From assembly GCA_945862125.1 (NCBI GenBank), contig CAMAYC010000015.1:1-59237 (forward strand): a stretch of 59,237 nucleotides of DNA. The letters are read 5' to 3'. Position 1 is the first letter of the stretch; each line of letters begins with the position of its first letter. Both the position numbers and the translations under genes were made by a program. The notes beneath the pieces were generated by a model, which did no database searches, was not told the origin of the DNA, and was given only the letters and a program-made list of their open reading frames with translations. Below are positions 35,086 through 44,909 of this stretch, piece after piece. The DNA comes from Reyranella massiliensis 521 (GTDB taxonomy: Bacteria > Pseudomonadota > Alphaproteobacteria > Reyranellales > Reyranellaceae).

Positions 35086-36246
35086 ATGACCGGCTACGCG
35101 CCCTTTCCCCTGATCGATCTCGCCGGCAGCCCGCACGAACGCGGACGGACGCACGGCAAGGCCGCCGCCGACCGGATGCGGCGCGGCGCCAAGATGTACG
35201 CCGAGTCGCTCCTGAAGAGCGGCGTCGACTGGAAAGAACTGGAGCGCCGCGCTGACGCGATGGTCCCGGCGATCGAACATTTCGACCCGGCCTATGTCGA
35301 GGAAATGCGCGGCATCGCCGAGGGCGCCGGCGAGCCATTCGCCGCGGTCATGCTGATGAACGCCCGCACCGAAATGGTGGCGGCGGCACGCCGTCAGAAG
35401 GCGGCGCAGCATTTCCCCGACGGCTGCACGGCGGCGTTGGCGCTGCCCGAGGCGAGCGCCGACGGCGTGCTGCTGCACGGCCAGAACTGGGACTGGCGCG
35501 CCGAATGCGCGGAGACCGGCGTGGTGCTGCGCATTCGCCGCGACGATGGGCCCGACATCCTCACCTTCACGGAGGCCGGCGGACTCGCCCGTTCCGGCCT
35601 CAACTCGGCCGGCATCGGTCTCACCGCCAATGCGCTCGAATGCGACCGCGACTACCAGCGCGGCCCCGGCGTGCCGCTGCCCTTCATCCGGCGCAAGGTG
35701 CTGGAGGCGGCCGGCCTCGCGCACGCCGTCCAGACCATCGTGTCGACGCCCAAGCCGGGCTCCAACCACATGGCCGTCAGTCACGCGACGGCAGATGGCG
35801 GCGGCGAGGCCTTCGGCTTCGAATGCGCGCCTGACGATACTTTCTGGATCGCGCCGGATCGCGGGCTCTACGTCCACGCCAACCACTGGATCGCCGAGTC
35901 CGCGCGCGCCAAGGTCAAGGACACCGGCCTCTCCGAGACACCGGATTCGATCTATCGCGACAAGCGCGTGCGCGACCAGCTGGCGCAAAAATTGGGTCCG
36001 GGGCGCAGCAAGCTCACCCTGGACGATCTGCGCGGCGCCTTCTTCGACAATTGGGGGACTCCCTTCTCCGTCTGCCGGCCGCCGCGCTTGAACACGCGCG
36101 GCGTCATGACGGCGACGACGGCGATGATCCTGATGCGTCCGGGCGAGGGCCATCTGGAGGCCTGCCCGATGCCGGCGCTCAACCGGCAGTTCACGACCTA
36201 CACGCTGACGCCCGACCGGATCGCGCAGAAGCAGGCCGCGGAGTAA
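35086..36246 (+). CDS. C45-family peptidase / acyl-CoA:6-aminopenicillanic-acid-acyltransferase-like Ntn hydrolase
   Basis: 386-residue member of the penicillin acyltransferase (IAT) family of N-terminal nucleophile hydrolases. The N-terminal HERGRTHGKAAADR motif is typical. The expected self-cleavage site is before C114 in FPDGCTAALAL, making C114 the new N-terminal nucleophile, followed by LLHGQNWDW. These enzymes cleave or transfer acyl groups on amides; bacterial members have mostly unknown substrates. No signal peptide. A ribosome site (GAGAGGGGG) precedes ATG 35086. It is 9 bases after the TPP subunit, so probably in one operon. Confidence 0.86.
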   Translation: MTGYAPFPLIDLAGSPHERGRTHGKAAADRMRRGAKMYAESLLKSGVDWKELERRADAMVPAIEHFDPAYVEEMRGIAEGAGEPFAAVMLMNARTEMVAAARRQKAAQHFPDGCTAALALPEASADGVLLHGQNWDWRAECAETGVVLRIRRDDGPDILTFTEAGGLARSGLNSAGIGLTANALECDRDYQRGPGVPLPFIRRKVLEAAGLAHAVQTIVSTPKPGSNHMAVSHATADGGGEAFGFECAPDDTFWIAPDRGLYVHANHWIAESARAKVKDTGLSETPDSIYRDKRVRDQLAQKLGPGRSKLTLDDLRGAFFDNWGTPFSVCRPPRLNTRGVMTATTAMILMRPGEGHLEACPMPALNRQFTTYTLTPDRIAQKQAAE

Positions 36247-36249
36247 GGC

Positions 36250-37905
36250 TTGGCGCTGCGCCATCCTGCGATCGCTCTCCTGATCGCGGCAGTGCTGTTG
36301 ATGGTGCCGTCGCTGATCCTCGGCACGCTGCCCAGCCACAGCGCCGCGCATAATCTGGCCTGGGCAGGTCAGTTCGCCGATCAGTTCCGGGCGGGCGTCT
36401 TCTATCCGCGCTGGATGGCCGATTCGTTCGAAGGGTTGGGCGGGCCCGCCTTCTATTTCTACCCGCCGCTGCCGTTCTGGCTCGACGCGCTCGTGAGCGC
36501 GGTCACGCTGAATGCCCTGCCGGTGACCTACAGGCTGGCGATCAGCGCCACGGTGCTGCTCTGGGCGTCGGGCCTCGCAATGCATGCCTGGCTGAGGCGC
36601 GAGGAAGTGGGCGGAGGCGTGGCGCTGCTCGGGGCGATCGCCTATATGGCGGCCCCCTACCATCTACTCGACCACTACATCCGCGGTGCCTATGCGGAGT
36701 TCGCCGCCTATGCGTTCCTGCCACTGGCGGCGCTGGGGATCCGGTGGATCGCCGATCGACGACGTGGCGGAGTCGCGATCCTGGCACTGTCGTACGCAGG
36801 CCTGCTGCTGTCACATTTGCCGACGGCAGTGTTGGCATCTGCGACGTTGCTGCCAGCCTACGCGCTGTTCCGGGCGTGGCGAGCGACAGGAGCAGCGCCG
36901 GCCGTGGAATTGGTTGCGCGCTGCGCTCTCGGCGCGGCGCTCGGCGTGGGCCTTGCTGCGATCTATCTTGGTCCCGCACTCGATCTGCAGGGTTGGATCG
37001 CCAGCGAGAAGCTCTGGACCCGCGGCTATTCCGTCGAGACCTGGTTTCTCCTCACGCCGGAGCGTTGGCTGAAGCCGATTGCCATGATGGAGTTGATCGC
37101 CCGGATTGCCGCCGCCGCCGCCATCGCCGCCGTCGGCGTGTTGCTGCTGTTGCGCGGCAGGCCGTCTGGCGCCGGACCGCGAGCAGATGCGGCCTTCTGG
37201 GCACTGTTGTCCCTCTGGTGCCTTGTTCTCATGGCGGGCCTGCTGCCGTGGTTCTGGCGGATCGTGCCGCTGGTCGCCAAGGTCCAGTTTCCGTGGCGCC
37301 TGATGGTCGTGGTGGAGTTTTCGACGATTACCGCGATCTGCCTGGCCTGGGCGGGCGTGTGGTCGCGGCTGGGCAGGTTCTGTCTGGCAGGCGCGGTCGC
37401 AGCTCTCGCGATGGTCCTTGTTCCCCTGGCCAGCTCCATCTCCGTGCACGTCGAGACGGGTCTGAATCAGGCCATCCCGCCGGTTCAGGATGCCAAGGAA
37501 TATCTGCCGGCGGGGTATCCGCAGGATCCCAACGCGGCCTACGCCGATCTCTCGCTTGGATTGCTGAGCAACGTGCCCGTTATTGCCTGTATGCCGGTTG
37601 CCGAGATCTGCCGTGCCAGGGATGAGCGCTTCGGCGCGATGCAGATCGACGTGGACGGCACGACGCCGACCACGGTGGTGCTGCGCCGCTTCTTCTTTCC
37701 GGCGTGGCGACTCGACGGTGCGACCGCGATCGTGCCGACCGATCCGTTGCGGCTGGTGTCGTTCGTGGCGCCCGCCGGCCGTCACACCTACCGCCTCGAG
37801 CGCGGGGTGTCGCCTGCGGAACGATGGGGTTGGATGCTCTCGGGCCTGGCGCTGGTGCTGTTGCTGGTGTGGAGCGGGTTCGAGTGGCGTATAAGACGGT
37901 CATGA
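36250..37905 (+). CDS. Polytopic membrane protein, 6-pyruvoyl-tetrahydropterin-synthase-related membrane-domain family
   Basis: 551-residue integral membrane protein with about ten or more hydrophobic helices and a C-terminal soluble beta region (about residues 420-530). The N-terminal [20 protein letters not shown] with [28 protein letters not shown] is the hallmark of a GT-C-like membrane family (PTPS_related). Such proteins resemble lipid-linked-sugar glycosyltransferases or YfhO-type proteins; the reaction is not established. The frame opens with TTG at 36250; the first ATG (36301) would remove half of helix 1. The stop overlaps cysK (ATGA). Confidence 0.78.
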   Translation: MALRHPAIALLIAAVLLMVPSLILGTLPSHSAAHNLAWAGQFADQFRAGVFYPRWMADSFEGLGGPAFYFYPPLPFWLDALVSAVTLNALPVTYRLAISATVLLWASGLAMHAWLRREEVGGGVALLGAIAYMAAPYHLLDHYIRGAYAEFAAYAFLPLAALGIRWIADRRRGGVAILALSYAGLLLSHLPTAVLASATLLPAYALFRAWRATGAAPAVELVARCALGAALGVGLAAIYLGPALDLQGWIASEKLWTRGYSVETWFLLTPERWLKPIAMMELIARIAAAAAIAAVGVLLLLRGRPSGAGPRADAAFWALLSLWCLVLMAGLLPWFWRIVPLVAKVQFPWRLMVVVEFSTITAICLAWAGVWSRLGRFCLAGAVAALAMVLVPLASSISVHVETGLNQAIPPVQDAKEYLPAGYPQDPNAAYADLSLGLLSNVPVIACMPVAEICRARDERFGAMQIDVDGTTPTTVVLRRFFFPAWRLDGATAIVPTDPLRLVSFVAPAGRHTYRLERGVSPAERWGWMLSGLALVLLLVWSGFEWRIRRS

Positions 37906-38870
37906 CCCAGCAAGCCCCCACCCCCGAATTCCGCGGCCGCATCTACAACGACATTACCGAGACCGTCGGCGCCACGCCGCTGGTGCGGTTGAACCGGCTT
38001 CCCAAGCGTGACGGCGTCAAAGCCGAGATTCTGGCGAAGCTGGAATTCTTCAACCCGCTCGCCTCGGTGAAGGACCGTATCGGTCTCGCCATGATCGACG
38101 CGGCCGAGAAGAGCGGCAAGATCGTGCCGGGTGTCAGCACCCTGATCGAACCGACATCGGGCAACACCGGCATCGGGCTCGCTTTCGTGGCCGCCGCGCG
38201 CGGCTACAGCATCATCCTCACCATGCCCGATTCGATGTCGATCGAGCGGCGCAAGATGCTGGCCATCCTGGGCGCCCGGCTCGAACTGACGCCGCGTGAG
38301 AAAGGCATCAACGGCGCCATCGCCCGCGCCGAGGAGCTGCTGAAGACCATTCCCAACAGCTTCATGCCGCAGCAGTTCCAGAACCCGGCCAATCCCGCCG
38401 TGCACAAGCGCACCACGGCCGAGGAGATTTTCAAGGACACCGGCGGCAAGCTCGACTTCTTCGTGGCCGGCGTCGGCACCGGCGGCACCATCACCGGCGT
38501 CGGCCAGGCGCTGAAGCCGCGCCTGCCCGGCCTGAAAGTGGTGGCCGTCGAGCCGGCCGCCAGTCAGGTCCTGGCCGGCGGCACCCATTCGCCGCATCCC
38601 ATCCAGGGCATCGGTGCCGGCATCATTCCCGACATTCTCGACCGTTCGGTGATCGACGAGATCATCGCCATCGACAATGACGCAGCCTTCAAGACGGCGC
38701 GCGATATGGCGGCACTCGAAGGCATTCCGGTCGGCATTTCCTCGGGCGCGGCGGTGGCCGCCGCCTTGAAGATCGGTGCGCGGCCGGACAGCGCCGGCAA
38801 GCGCATCGTGGTGATCATCCCCTCGTTCGCCGAGCGCTACGTCAGCACGCCGCTGTTCGAAGGCCTCTGA
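37902..38870 (+). CDS. cysK: Cysteine synthase A (O-acetylserine sulfhydrylase)
   Basis: 322-residue PLP enzyme making cysteine from O-acetylserine and sulfide. The PLP lysine is K57 ([11 protein letters not shown]). Other signatures are [31 protein letters not shown] and the phosphate-binding [24 protein letters not shown] sits near the C-terminus. The ATG shares bases with the TGA of the membrane protein gene, indicating coupling. It converges with the enoyl-CoA hydratase gene 12 bases away. Confidence 0.96.
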   Translation: MTQQAPTPEFRGRIYNDITETVGATPLVRLNRLPKRDGVKAEILAKLEFFNPLASVKDRIGLAMIDAAEKSGKIVPGVSTLIEPTSGNTGIGLAFVAAARGYSIILTMPDSMSIERRKMLAILGARLELTPREKGINGAIARAEELLKTIPNSFMPQQFQNPANPAVHKRTTAEEIFKDTGGKLDFFVAGVGTGGTITGVGQALKPRLPGLKVVAVEPAASQVLAGGTHSPHPIQGIGAGIIPDILDRSVIDEIIAIDNDAAFKTARDMAALEGIPVGISSGAAVAAALKIGARPDSAGKRIVVIIPSFAERYVSTPLFEGL

Positions 38871-38882
38871 GGTCGCCGGGCT

Positions 38883-39674
38883 CTAGCCCGGATACCACGC
38901 GGGCTTGCGCTTCTCGCGGAAGCTGGCGAGGCCTTCGCTGGCCTCGGCCTGCTGACGGGCGCGGGCGTGTTCGTCGATCAGGTCGCGCAATTCGCCCTCG
39001 TCGATGAAGGCACGGGCCGCCGCCATCGTCCGGAGCTTGGTGGCGGTCGTGGCGCCGGGCGCATTCATCAGAACCGCCTCGACGATCTTGCCGCCGGCCT
39101 CTTCCAGGCCGCCGGTCGGACATACCTCGTGCACCAGCCCCAGCCGGCGCGCCTCGTGGGCGCCGAAACGCTCGCCGGTCAGCGCATAACGCCTGACCTG
39201 CCGCACGCCCATCGCCCGGCAAAGCTGCGGCAGGATGATGCCGGCCATCAGGCCCCAGCGGGTCTCGGCGATGGAAAAGATCGCGTCTTCGCTCGCCACC
39301 ACGACATCGCAGGCCGCGGCGATGCCGGTGCCGCCGCCGAAGCAGCCGCCCTGGACGAGGGCGAGCGTCGGCACCGGGCAGGTGTCGAGCCGGCGGACCG
39401 CCTCGGCGGTGAGCCGGCTCGCGCGCTCGTTTCCGGCCGGCGATTGCGTGGAGACGCTGCTGATCCAGGCGAGATCGGCGCCAGCCTGGAAATGGCGGCC
39501 GTTGCCGCGCAACACGACGAGACGCAGTGCCGGCTCGCGGCCGAGTGCGTCCATCGCATCATGCAGACCCTGGATCAGGTCGCCGTTGTAGGCGTTGTTA
39601 ACCTGCGGCCGGTTGAGCGTGACCGTGGCCACGCCGCGCTTGTCGATCGCCCAAAGAACGGTGTCGTTGCTCAC
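38883..39674 (-). CDS. Enoyl-CoA hydratase/isomerase family protein
   Basis: 263-residue crotonase. GNGRHFQAGADLAWI forms the first half of the oxyanion hole; QGGCFGGGTGIAAACDVVVA the second; ETRWGLMAGII follows, where the usual catalytic Glu pair is only partly evident. The C-terminal FREKRKPAWYPG resembles methylglutaconyl-CoA hydratase relatives (leucine or terpene breakdown), but the substrate is unproven. The GTG start at 39674 lies just after the stop of the NTF2-like gene and gives the family N-terminus; longer starts would overlap that gene. Confidence 0.9.
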   Translation of the reverse strand: MSNDTVLWAIDKRGVATVTLNRPQVNNAYNGDLIQGLHDAMDALGREPALRLVVLRGNGRHFQAGADLAWISSVSTQSPAGNERASRLTAEAVRRLDTCPVPTLALVQGGCFGGGTGIAAACDVVVASEDAIFSIAETRWGLMAGIILPQLCRAMGVRQVRRYALTGERFGAHEARRLGLVHEVCPTGGLEEAGGKIVEAVLMNAPGATTATKLRTMAAARAFIDEGELRDLIDEHARARQQAEASEGLASFREKRKPAWYPG

Positions 39675-39675
39675 G

Positions 39676-40044
39676 TCAGTCGCCCTTCGCGTAGCTGTCC
39701 TTGAGGGCAATCTTGCCATCCTTCACCTCGTAGAGGTCGATGCCGTAGCGATCGAAGGGCTTGCCGGCATGGTCGATGCCGGTGACGCGAAAGGTGCCGA
39801 ACAGCTTGTCGCCGGCGCGATGGATGCGGGCCTCGGAGAACCGCGCCTCACGGGGCGCCTTGGACTTGTCGGCGAAGTAGGCGCGCAGATCGTCCTTGCC
39901 CTTGAGCACGCGGCCCGCCGGTGCGCCGCCAGCGTTGAGACGCCACTCGAAATCGTCGGTGACGCAGGCGGCGATTTCGTCGACATCGGCCTTGTTGAAG
40001 GCCTTGCCGAAGCGGCGGAACAGATCATCGATGGCGTCGGCCAT
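39676..40044 (-). CDS. NTF2-like / SnoaL-like small protein
   Basis: 122-residue alpha-beta cone protein (MADAIDDLFRRFGKAFNKAD ... ACVTDDFEWRLNAGG ... GTFRVTGIDHAGKPFDRYGIDLYEVKDGKI), the NTF2/SnoaL fold used by polyketide cyclases, isomerases and steroid-handling proteins. The exact activity is not predictable. An excellent ribosome site (GAGGAGG, 5 bases before ATG) marks the start. It is immediately upstream of, and coupled to, the enoyl-CoA hydratase gene, suggesting a shared catabolic role. Confidence 0.85.
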   Translation of the reverse strand: MADAIDDLFRRFGKAFNKADVDEIAACVTDDFEWRLNAGGAPAGRVLKGKDDLRAYFADKSKAPREARFSEARIHRAGDKLFGTFRVTGIDHAGKPFDRYGIDLYEVKDGKIALKDSYAKGD

Positions 40045-40085
40045 GGCTTCCTCCTCGTTTCAGGAGTCCACTATATCTCCCCGGC

Positions 40086-40991
40086 TCATATTTCCCATGG
40101 CGGCGGCGTGAACTTCTCGATCAGGAAATTCACGAAGGCCGTGACCTTGGGCGCGAGATGGCGTCGGTGAGGGTAGACCGCATGGATCGGCACCGGCTCC
40201 TCGGCATAGAAATCTCCGAGCAAGGGGACCAGTTCGCCACGCCGGATGGCGCCGGCCAAGGTCAGCCGCGTCAGGCAGACGATGCCCAGCCCCTGCAGGG
40301 CGAGCCGCATCTGCGCTTCGCCTTCGTTGACCGCCAGGCGGCCATTGACCTCGATCAGGCGGACGTTGCCGTCGATGCGGAACGGCCATCTGTTGAGTTC
40401 GGGGCGGTCGCGATTGACGATGCATTCGTGACGCGCGAGATCCTCGGGCCGTTGCGGCGCGCGGCGGCGGGCCAGGTAACTCGGCGCGGCGCAGATCAGG
40501 CGCACATCCTCGCCGATCTTGCGCGCCATGAAGCTGGTGTCGGCAAGCTTGCCGATCCGGATGGCGACATCGATGCGCTCGTCGATCACGTCGACCACGC
40601 GGTCGGTCGGCAGCAACTCGAGCTGCACGGCGGGGTAGCGCTGCAGAAACTCGCCGATGATCGGTGCGAGCTGGTGGGTCGAGAAGGCGAGCGAGGTCGT
40701 GACCTTGAGCGGCCCGTGCGGCGTGCCGCTCTGACCGGTGATCTCGTTCTCGAGCGTCTCGATCTCCACCACGATGCGACGGGCGGCGGCATAGAAGGCT
40801 TCGCCATCGGCGGTGAGATGCAGCGCCCGGGTCGTGCGCTGCAGCAGCCGCACGCCCAGCCGGGTTTCCAGCCGGGTCACCAGCTTGCTGACGGCTGACG
40901 GCGTGAGCCCCAGGCCGCCCGCGGCGGCGGAAAACCCCTTGGCATCGACGACCCGCACGAAGGTCGCCATTTCGCTGGCATGATCGATCAT
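40086..40991 (-). CDS. LysR-family transcriptional regulator
   Basis: 301-residue LysR regulator. The N-terminal winged helix-turn-helix (about residues 1-62: ATFVRVVDAKGFSAAAGGLG, TPSAVSKLVTRLETRLGVRL) is followed by a type-2 periplasmic-binding effector domain (about 90-295). It resembles the AaeR/DmlR-like subgroup. It faces a 43-residue small protein gene; between them lies a perfect T-N11-A palindrome, a likely binding site. The NTF2/enoyl-CoA hydratase genes downstream may share its direction of transcription. Effector unknown. Confidence 0.94.
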   Translation of the reverse strand: MIDHASEMATFVRVVDAKGFSAAAGGLGLTPSAVSKLVTRLETRLGVRLLQRTTRALHLTADGEAFYAAARRIVVEIETLENEITGQSGTPHGPLKVTTSLAFSTHQLAPIIGEFLQRYPAVQLELLPTDRVVDVIDERIDVAIRIGKLADTSFMARKIGEDVRLICAAPSYLARRRAPQRPEDLARHECIVNRDRPELNRWPFRIDGNVRLIEVNGRLAVNEGEAQMRLALQGLGIVCLTRLTLAGAIRRGELVPLLGDFYAEEPVPIHAVYPHRRHLAPKVTAFVNFLIEKFTPPPWEI

Positions 40992-41002
40992 TGCTAGATT
41001 AG

Positions 41003-41015
41003 TGAATTATATTCA
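41003..41015. promoter_or_regulatory. Candidate LysR-type operator (T-N11-A palindrome)
   Basis: TGAATTATATTCA, a perfect inverted repeat (TGAAT-TAT-ATTCA) with T and A exactly 11 bases apart, the LysR-type box. It lies 12 bases upstream of the LysR start in a short AT-rich island between the divergent regulator and small-protein genes. Function inferred from position. Confidence 0.6.
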
Positions 41016-41092
41016 TCAGTGTTCGTCAATATCTCCGGATTAACGCCATGGAATGAGGGAATTATGTTCCTTTCAACCTCAAGGAGATATTC

Positions 41093-41224
41093 ATGTTCAC
41101 GATCCCTTACCCCACGATCCCCCAGGTCCAGGCCTATGCCAACGAGGCGCACCGTCTGCGCGGCCGGGTTGTCGCTGGCCTGTTCCGCGATCTGGCGCGC
41201 TGGGTTTCGGCCGCGGCGCGCTAA
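41093..41224 (+). CDS. 43-residue small protein, possibly of an alphaproteobacterial small-protein family
   Basis: Short gene, ATG 41093 to TAA 41224, with a near-ideal ribosome site (AAGGAGATATTC-ATG). The protein starts MFTIPYPTIPQVQAYANEAH and ends in a strongly amphipathic helix LRGRVVAGLFRDLARWVSAAAR (split for length). The pattern E-A-H-R-L-R ... F-R-x-L-A-R-W recalls small alphaproteobacterial proteins near the DUF1127 group, known for RNA or stress roles; this link is by memory and unsure. It is divergent from the LysR gene with a T-N11-A site between, so probably its target. DinB follows 9 bases later. Confidence 0.7.
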   Translation: MFTIPYPTIPQVQAYANEAHRLRGRVVAGLFRDLARWVSAAAR

Positions 41225-41233
41225 ACAGGGCCG

Positions 41234-41731
41234 ATGACCGAACCCTGGCGGCACTACGCCCGCTACAACCGACTGGCCAACGAGACACTCTACGAGGCCT
41301 GCGCGGCGCTCTCCGACGGGGAGCGCCGGCGCGACCTCGGGGCTTTCTTCGGCAGCGTCCATGGCACGCTCAACCATCTGCTGCTGGGTGACCGGATCTG
41401 GATGACCCGCTTCGAAGGCGGCACGCACCCCTCGACCGATCTCGGCGCCACGCTGCATGAGGAGTTTGCCGCCTTGCGGACGGCGCGGGCGGCGATGGAT
41501 GCCCGCATAGAAGCGTTCTTCGCGCACCTGCCGCCGGGCTTCGCCACGCGGACGATCCGCTACGTCAACAATGCCGGCCTCGTGTCAGAGGATCCGCTGG
41601 ACGTGCTGCTGCCGCACTTCTTCAATCACCAGACCCATCATCGCGCCCAGGTCCACACGCTGCTGTCACAGCTCGGCCGCGATCCGCCGGTGCTCGACCT
41701 GCACCGCGTTCTCAGACCGAATCCGGCTTGA
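41234..41731 (+). CDS. DinB-family protein
   Basis: 165-residue four-helix-bundle protein of the DinB/YfiT superfamily. The metal-binding His triad is visible as H48 (GTLNHLLLGD) and H132/H136 (FNHQTHHRAQ). Members include thiol-dependent S-transferases using bacillithiol, mycothiol or glutathione; in alphaproteobacteria glutathione would be expected, but the reaction is unproven. It is 9 bases downstream of the small protein and overlaps the convergent RND gene by 20 bases. Confidence 0.92.
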   Translation: MTEPWRHYARYNRLANETLYEACAALSDGERRRDLGAFFGSVHGTLNHLLLGDRIWMTRFEGGTHPSTDLGATLHEEFAALRTARAAMDARIEAFFAHLPPGFATRTIRYVNNAGLVSEDPLDVLLPHFFNHQTHHRAQVHTLLSQLGRDPPVLDLHRVLRPNPA

Positions 41732-44700
41732 AGTCGGGCTTGATCTCCTGCTTGCGCCACTTGAAGCGCAGCTCCGCCAGGCCGACGCTCAGCACGTAGA
41801 ACACCGGGGTGAAGATCAGACCGAAGATCGTCACGCCCAGCATGCCGGAGAACACGGCAGTGCCCAGCGACTGGCGCATCTCGGCGCCGGCGCCCTCGCT
41901 GATGACCAGCGGCACCACGCCCAGGATGAAGGCGAGCGAAGTCATCAGGATGGGCCGCAGCCGCGTCTTGGCGGCGGTCACCGCGGCGTCGTAGCGGTTC
42001 ATGCCCTGCTCGTGCGCCTGCTTGGCGAACTCCACGATCAGGATAGCGTTCTTGGCGGCAAGGCCCACCAGCACCACCAGGCCGATCTCGACCAGGACGT
42101 TGCGGTCGAGTCCGCGGATGTTGACGCCGATCATGGCCGCGAGGATGCACATGGGCACGATCAGGATGACGGCGAGCGGCAGCAGCCAGCTCTCGTAGAG
42201 TGCCGCCAGCAGAAGAAACACGAACAGCACGGCCAGGCCAAAGGCCAGGATCGCGGTATTGCCGGCGAGCTTCTCCTGCAGCGCGATCTCGGTCCATTCG
42301 AAGCCGAAGCCGGAGGGCAGGACCTTCTCGGCCAGCGCTTCCATAGTGGCGATGCCCTGGCCCGAGGAGTAGCCGCGCTGCAGCGCCACCTGCACTTCGG
42401 CGGCGGGATAGAGATTGTAGCGCGCGACGCGGTACGGGCCTGTGGTGTCGCGGAAGTTCGCGACGGCGCCGATCGGCACCATCTCGCCGCTGGCGCTGCG
42501 CGTCTTGAGGTTCTCGACGTCGCGCAAGGTCAGGCGATAGGGATTGTCGGCCTGGGCGGTGACGCGATAGGTGCGGCCGAGGATGTTGAAGTCGTTGACG
42601 AACGCCGAGCCCATGTAAACCGACAGGGTCTCGAACACGCGGGCGATCGGCACACCGAGCTGCTCGGCCTTGGTGCGGTCGATGTCGGCCCAGATCTGCG
42701 GCGTGCGCGTGCTGAACAGCGTGAAGGCCTGGGTGAGGCCAGGCGCCTGTCCCGCGGCGCCGGCCAGTGCCCAGGTGGCGCCCTCGAGCGCCGGCAGGCC
42801 ACGCGCCGCGCGATCCTGCACATAGCCCTTGAGGCCGCCGCCGGTGCCGATGCCCGGCACGGAGGGCGGCTCGAGCACGAATACGAAGGCCTCGCGCAAG
42901 GCGAACATCTGGCCACGCAGGTCGGCCAGGATCATGTCCTTGGTGATGCCGGGGCGGTCCTTGAAGGGCTTCAGGGTAACGAAGACCACGCCGGTGTTGG
43001 GCGCGTTGGTGAAGGTGGCGCCGTCGAGGCCGACGAAAGCCACGGCATCCTTTACGCCGGGCCGCGTGGCGATGATGTCGGTCGCTCGCCGGATCAGCGC
43101 ATCGGTGCGCTCCAGTGTTGAGCCGGCCGGCAGCTGCATGGCCGCGATCAGGTAGGAGCGGTCGAGCTGCGGGACGAGGCCGGTCGGCGTCGATTCGAGC
43201 CTGTTGTAGGTGAGTGCGAGCAGGCCGGCGTAGATCACCAGCATGATGACGGTCATGCGAACCAGCCGCGCGGTCGCGCGGCCGTAGAAGTTGGACAGCC
43301 CCTCGAAGCCGCGGTTGAAGTGGCCGAAGAACCAGTTGATCGGCGCCATCAGCCTGTCCATCAGGCCGGGCTTGCCCTTCTCGACATGCGACAGCGCATG
43401 GGTCTTGAGCAGCAGCGCCGCCATGGCGGGCGACAGAGTGAGCGACACGAAGGCCGAGATCGCGGTAGAGGCGGCGATGGTGATGGCGAACTGCTTGTAG
43501 AATGTGCCCTGCAGGCCGGTGATGAAGGCGGTCGGCAGGAACACCGCGATCAGCACCAGCGAGATGGCGATCAGCGCGCCGCCGACCTCGTCCATGGTCT
43601 TGTGCGCGGCTTCCTTGGGCGACATGCCCTGGGTGAGATATCGCTCGACGTTCTCGACCACGACGATGGCGTCATCGACCACGATGCCGATCGCCAGCAC
43701 CAGGCCGAACAGCGACAGGGTGTTGAACGAGATGCCCACGGCGGACATGACCGCAAACGAGCCGATCAAGGAGACCGGGATGGCGAGGATGGGGATGATC
43801 GCCGCCCGCCAGGTCTGCAGGAACAGGATCACCACGATCACGACCAGGATCAGCGCCTCGAACAGCGTCTGGACCACCGCGTCGACCGAGGCCTGGATGA
43901 ATTGCGTGGGATTGTAGACGATCGAATAATCGATGCCGGCGGGGAAGTTCTTCTTGAGCTGCTCCATCTGCGCGATGATGGCGTCCGAGGTGGAGAGCGC
44001 GTTCGAGCCGGGGCGCTGGAAGATGCCGAGAGCCGTGGCGTTCTTGTTGTTGAGGTAGGCGTTCAGCGTGTAGTCCTGCGCGCCCAGCTCGACCCGCGCG
44101 ACGTCGCGCAGGCGGGTGACCGAGCCGCCGGGTTCGGCGCGGATGACGATGTTCTCGAATTCCTCGGGTGAGCTCAGGCGGCCCAGCGTCTGGACGGAGA
44201 GGGTGAAGGCGCCGGGCGATATGGCGGGCGCCTGGTTGATGGCGCCGGCGGCGACCTGCAGGTTGGCGGCGCGCAGCGCCAGCACCACCTCGCCGCCGGT
44301 CAGATTGCGCGCAGCGACGCGGGCCGGGTCGAGCCAGACCCGCATCGAGTAGTCGCGGGCGCCGAACACGAGCACGTTGCCGACGCCGTCGACGCGGGCC
44401 AGCACGTCCTTCACGTAGAGCGTGGCATAGTTGGAGATGTATTGCTGATCGCGCGAGCCGTCGGGCGAGATCATGTGCACGACCATCATCAGGTCGGGCG
44501 AGGCCTTGCGCACCACGATGCCGAGCCGCTGCACATCCTCGGGCAGGCGCGGCTGGGCAACTGCGACGCGGTTCTGCACCAGCACCTGGGCCTGGTCGAT
44601 GTCGACGCCGGGCTTGAAGACGACGTTGATCGACAGCCTTCCGTCGCCGGTCGACTGCGAGTTGATATAGAGCATGTCGTCGACGCCGTTGATCTCCTGC

Positions 44701-44906
44701 TCGAGCGGCGTGGCGACGGTTTCGGCGATGACCTCGGCCGAGGCGCCGGGGTAGGTCGCGGTCACGTTGACCGTCGGCGGCGCGATCTCGGGGTATTCGG
44801 CCACGGGCAGGCCGCGCTGGGCGATGAAGCCCACGATGAGGATGATGACCGAGAGGACCGAGGCGAAGATCGGCCGGTCGATGAAGAAATGCGAAAGACG
44901 GATCAT
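41712..44906 (-). CDS. RND multidrug efflux permease (HAE1/AcrB family)
   Basis: 1,064-residue inner-membrane proton/drug antiporter, functioning as a trimer with an adaptor and a TolC-type channel. The N-terminus FFIDRPIFASVLSVIILIVG is family-typical. The proton-relay pair is D411/D412 (GIVVDDAIVVVEN) in helix 4. Two large periplasmic loops and twelve helices fit the length. The adaptor gene lies directly upstream with 3 bases between; no outer-membrane channel gene is adjacent, so a shared TolC-like protein is probably used. No local repressor gene is seen. Confidence 0.96.
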   Translation of the reverse strand: MIRLSHFFIDRPIFASVLSVIILIVGFIAQRGLPVAEYPEIAPPTVNVTATYPGASAEVIAETVATPLEQEINGVDDMLYINSQSTGDGRLSINVVFKPGVDIDQAQVLVQNRVAVAQPRLPEDVQRLGIVVRKASPDLMMVVHMISPDGSRDQQYISNYATLYVKDVLARVDGVGNVLVFGARDYSMRVWLDPARVAARNLTGGEVVLALRAANLQVAAGAINQAPAISPGAFTLSVQTLGRLSSPEEFENIVIRAEPGGSVTRLRDVARVELGAQDYTLNAYLNNKNATALGIFQRPGSNALSTSDAIIAQMEQLKKNFPAGIDYSIVYNPTQFIQASVDAVVQTLFEALILVVIVVILFLQTWRAAIIPILAIPVSLIGSFAVMSAVGISFNTLSLFGLVLAIGIVVDDAIVVVENVERYLTQGMSPKEAAHKTMDEVGGALIAISLVLIAVFLPTAFITGLQGTFYKQFAITIAASTAISAFVSLTLSPAMAALLLKTHALSHVEKGKPGLMDRLMAPINWFFGHFNRGFEGLSNFYGRATARLVRMTVIMLVIYAGLLALTYNRLESTPTGLVPQLDRSYLIAAMQLPAGSTLERTDALIRRATDIIATRPGVKDAVAFVGLDGATFTNAPNTGVVFVTLKPFKDRPGITKDMILADLRGQMFALREAFVFVLEPPSVPGIGTGGGLKGYVQDRAARGLPALEGATWALAGAAGQAPGLTQAFTLFSTRTPQIWADIDRTKAEQLGVPIARVFETLSVYMGSAFVNDFNILGRTYRVTAQADNPYRLTLRDVENLKTRSASGEMVPIGAVANFRDTTGPYRVARYNLYPAAEVQVALQRGYSSGQGIATMEALAEKVLPSGFGFEWTEIALQEKLAGNTAILAFGLAVLFVFLLLAALYESWLLPLAVILIVPMCILAAMIGVNIRGLDRNVLVEIGLVVLVGLAAKNAILIVEFAKQAHEQGMNRYDAAVTAAKTRLRPILMTSLAFILGVVPLVISEGAGAEMRQSLGTAVFSGMLGVTIFGLIFTPVFYVLSVGLAELRFKWRKQEIKPDFKPDSV

Positions 44907-44909
44907 CGG

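Noticed and set aside
34435-36663. 742-codon minus-strand frame opposite the TPP and C45 genes.
   Set aside because: No family similarity; real genes on the plus strand have intact motifs and ribosome sites.
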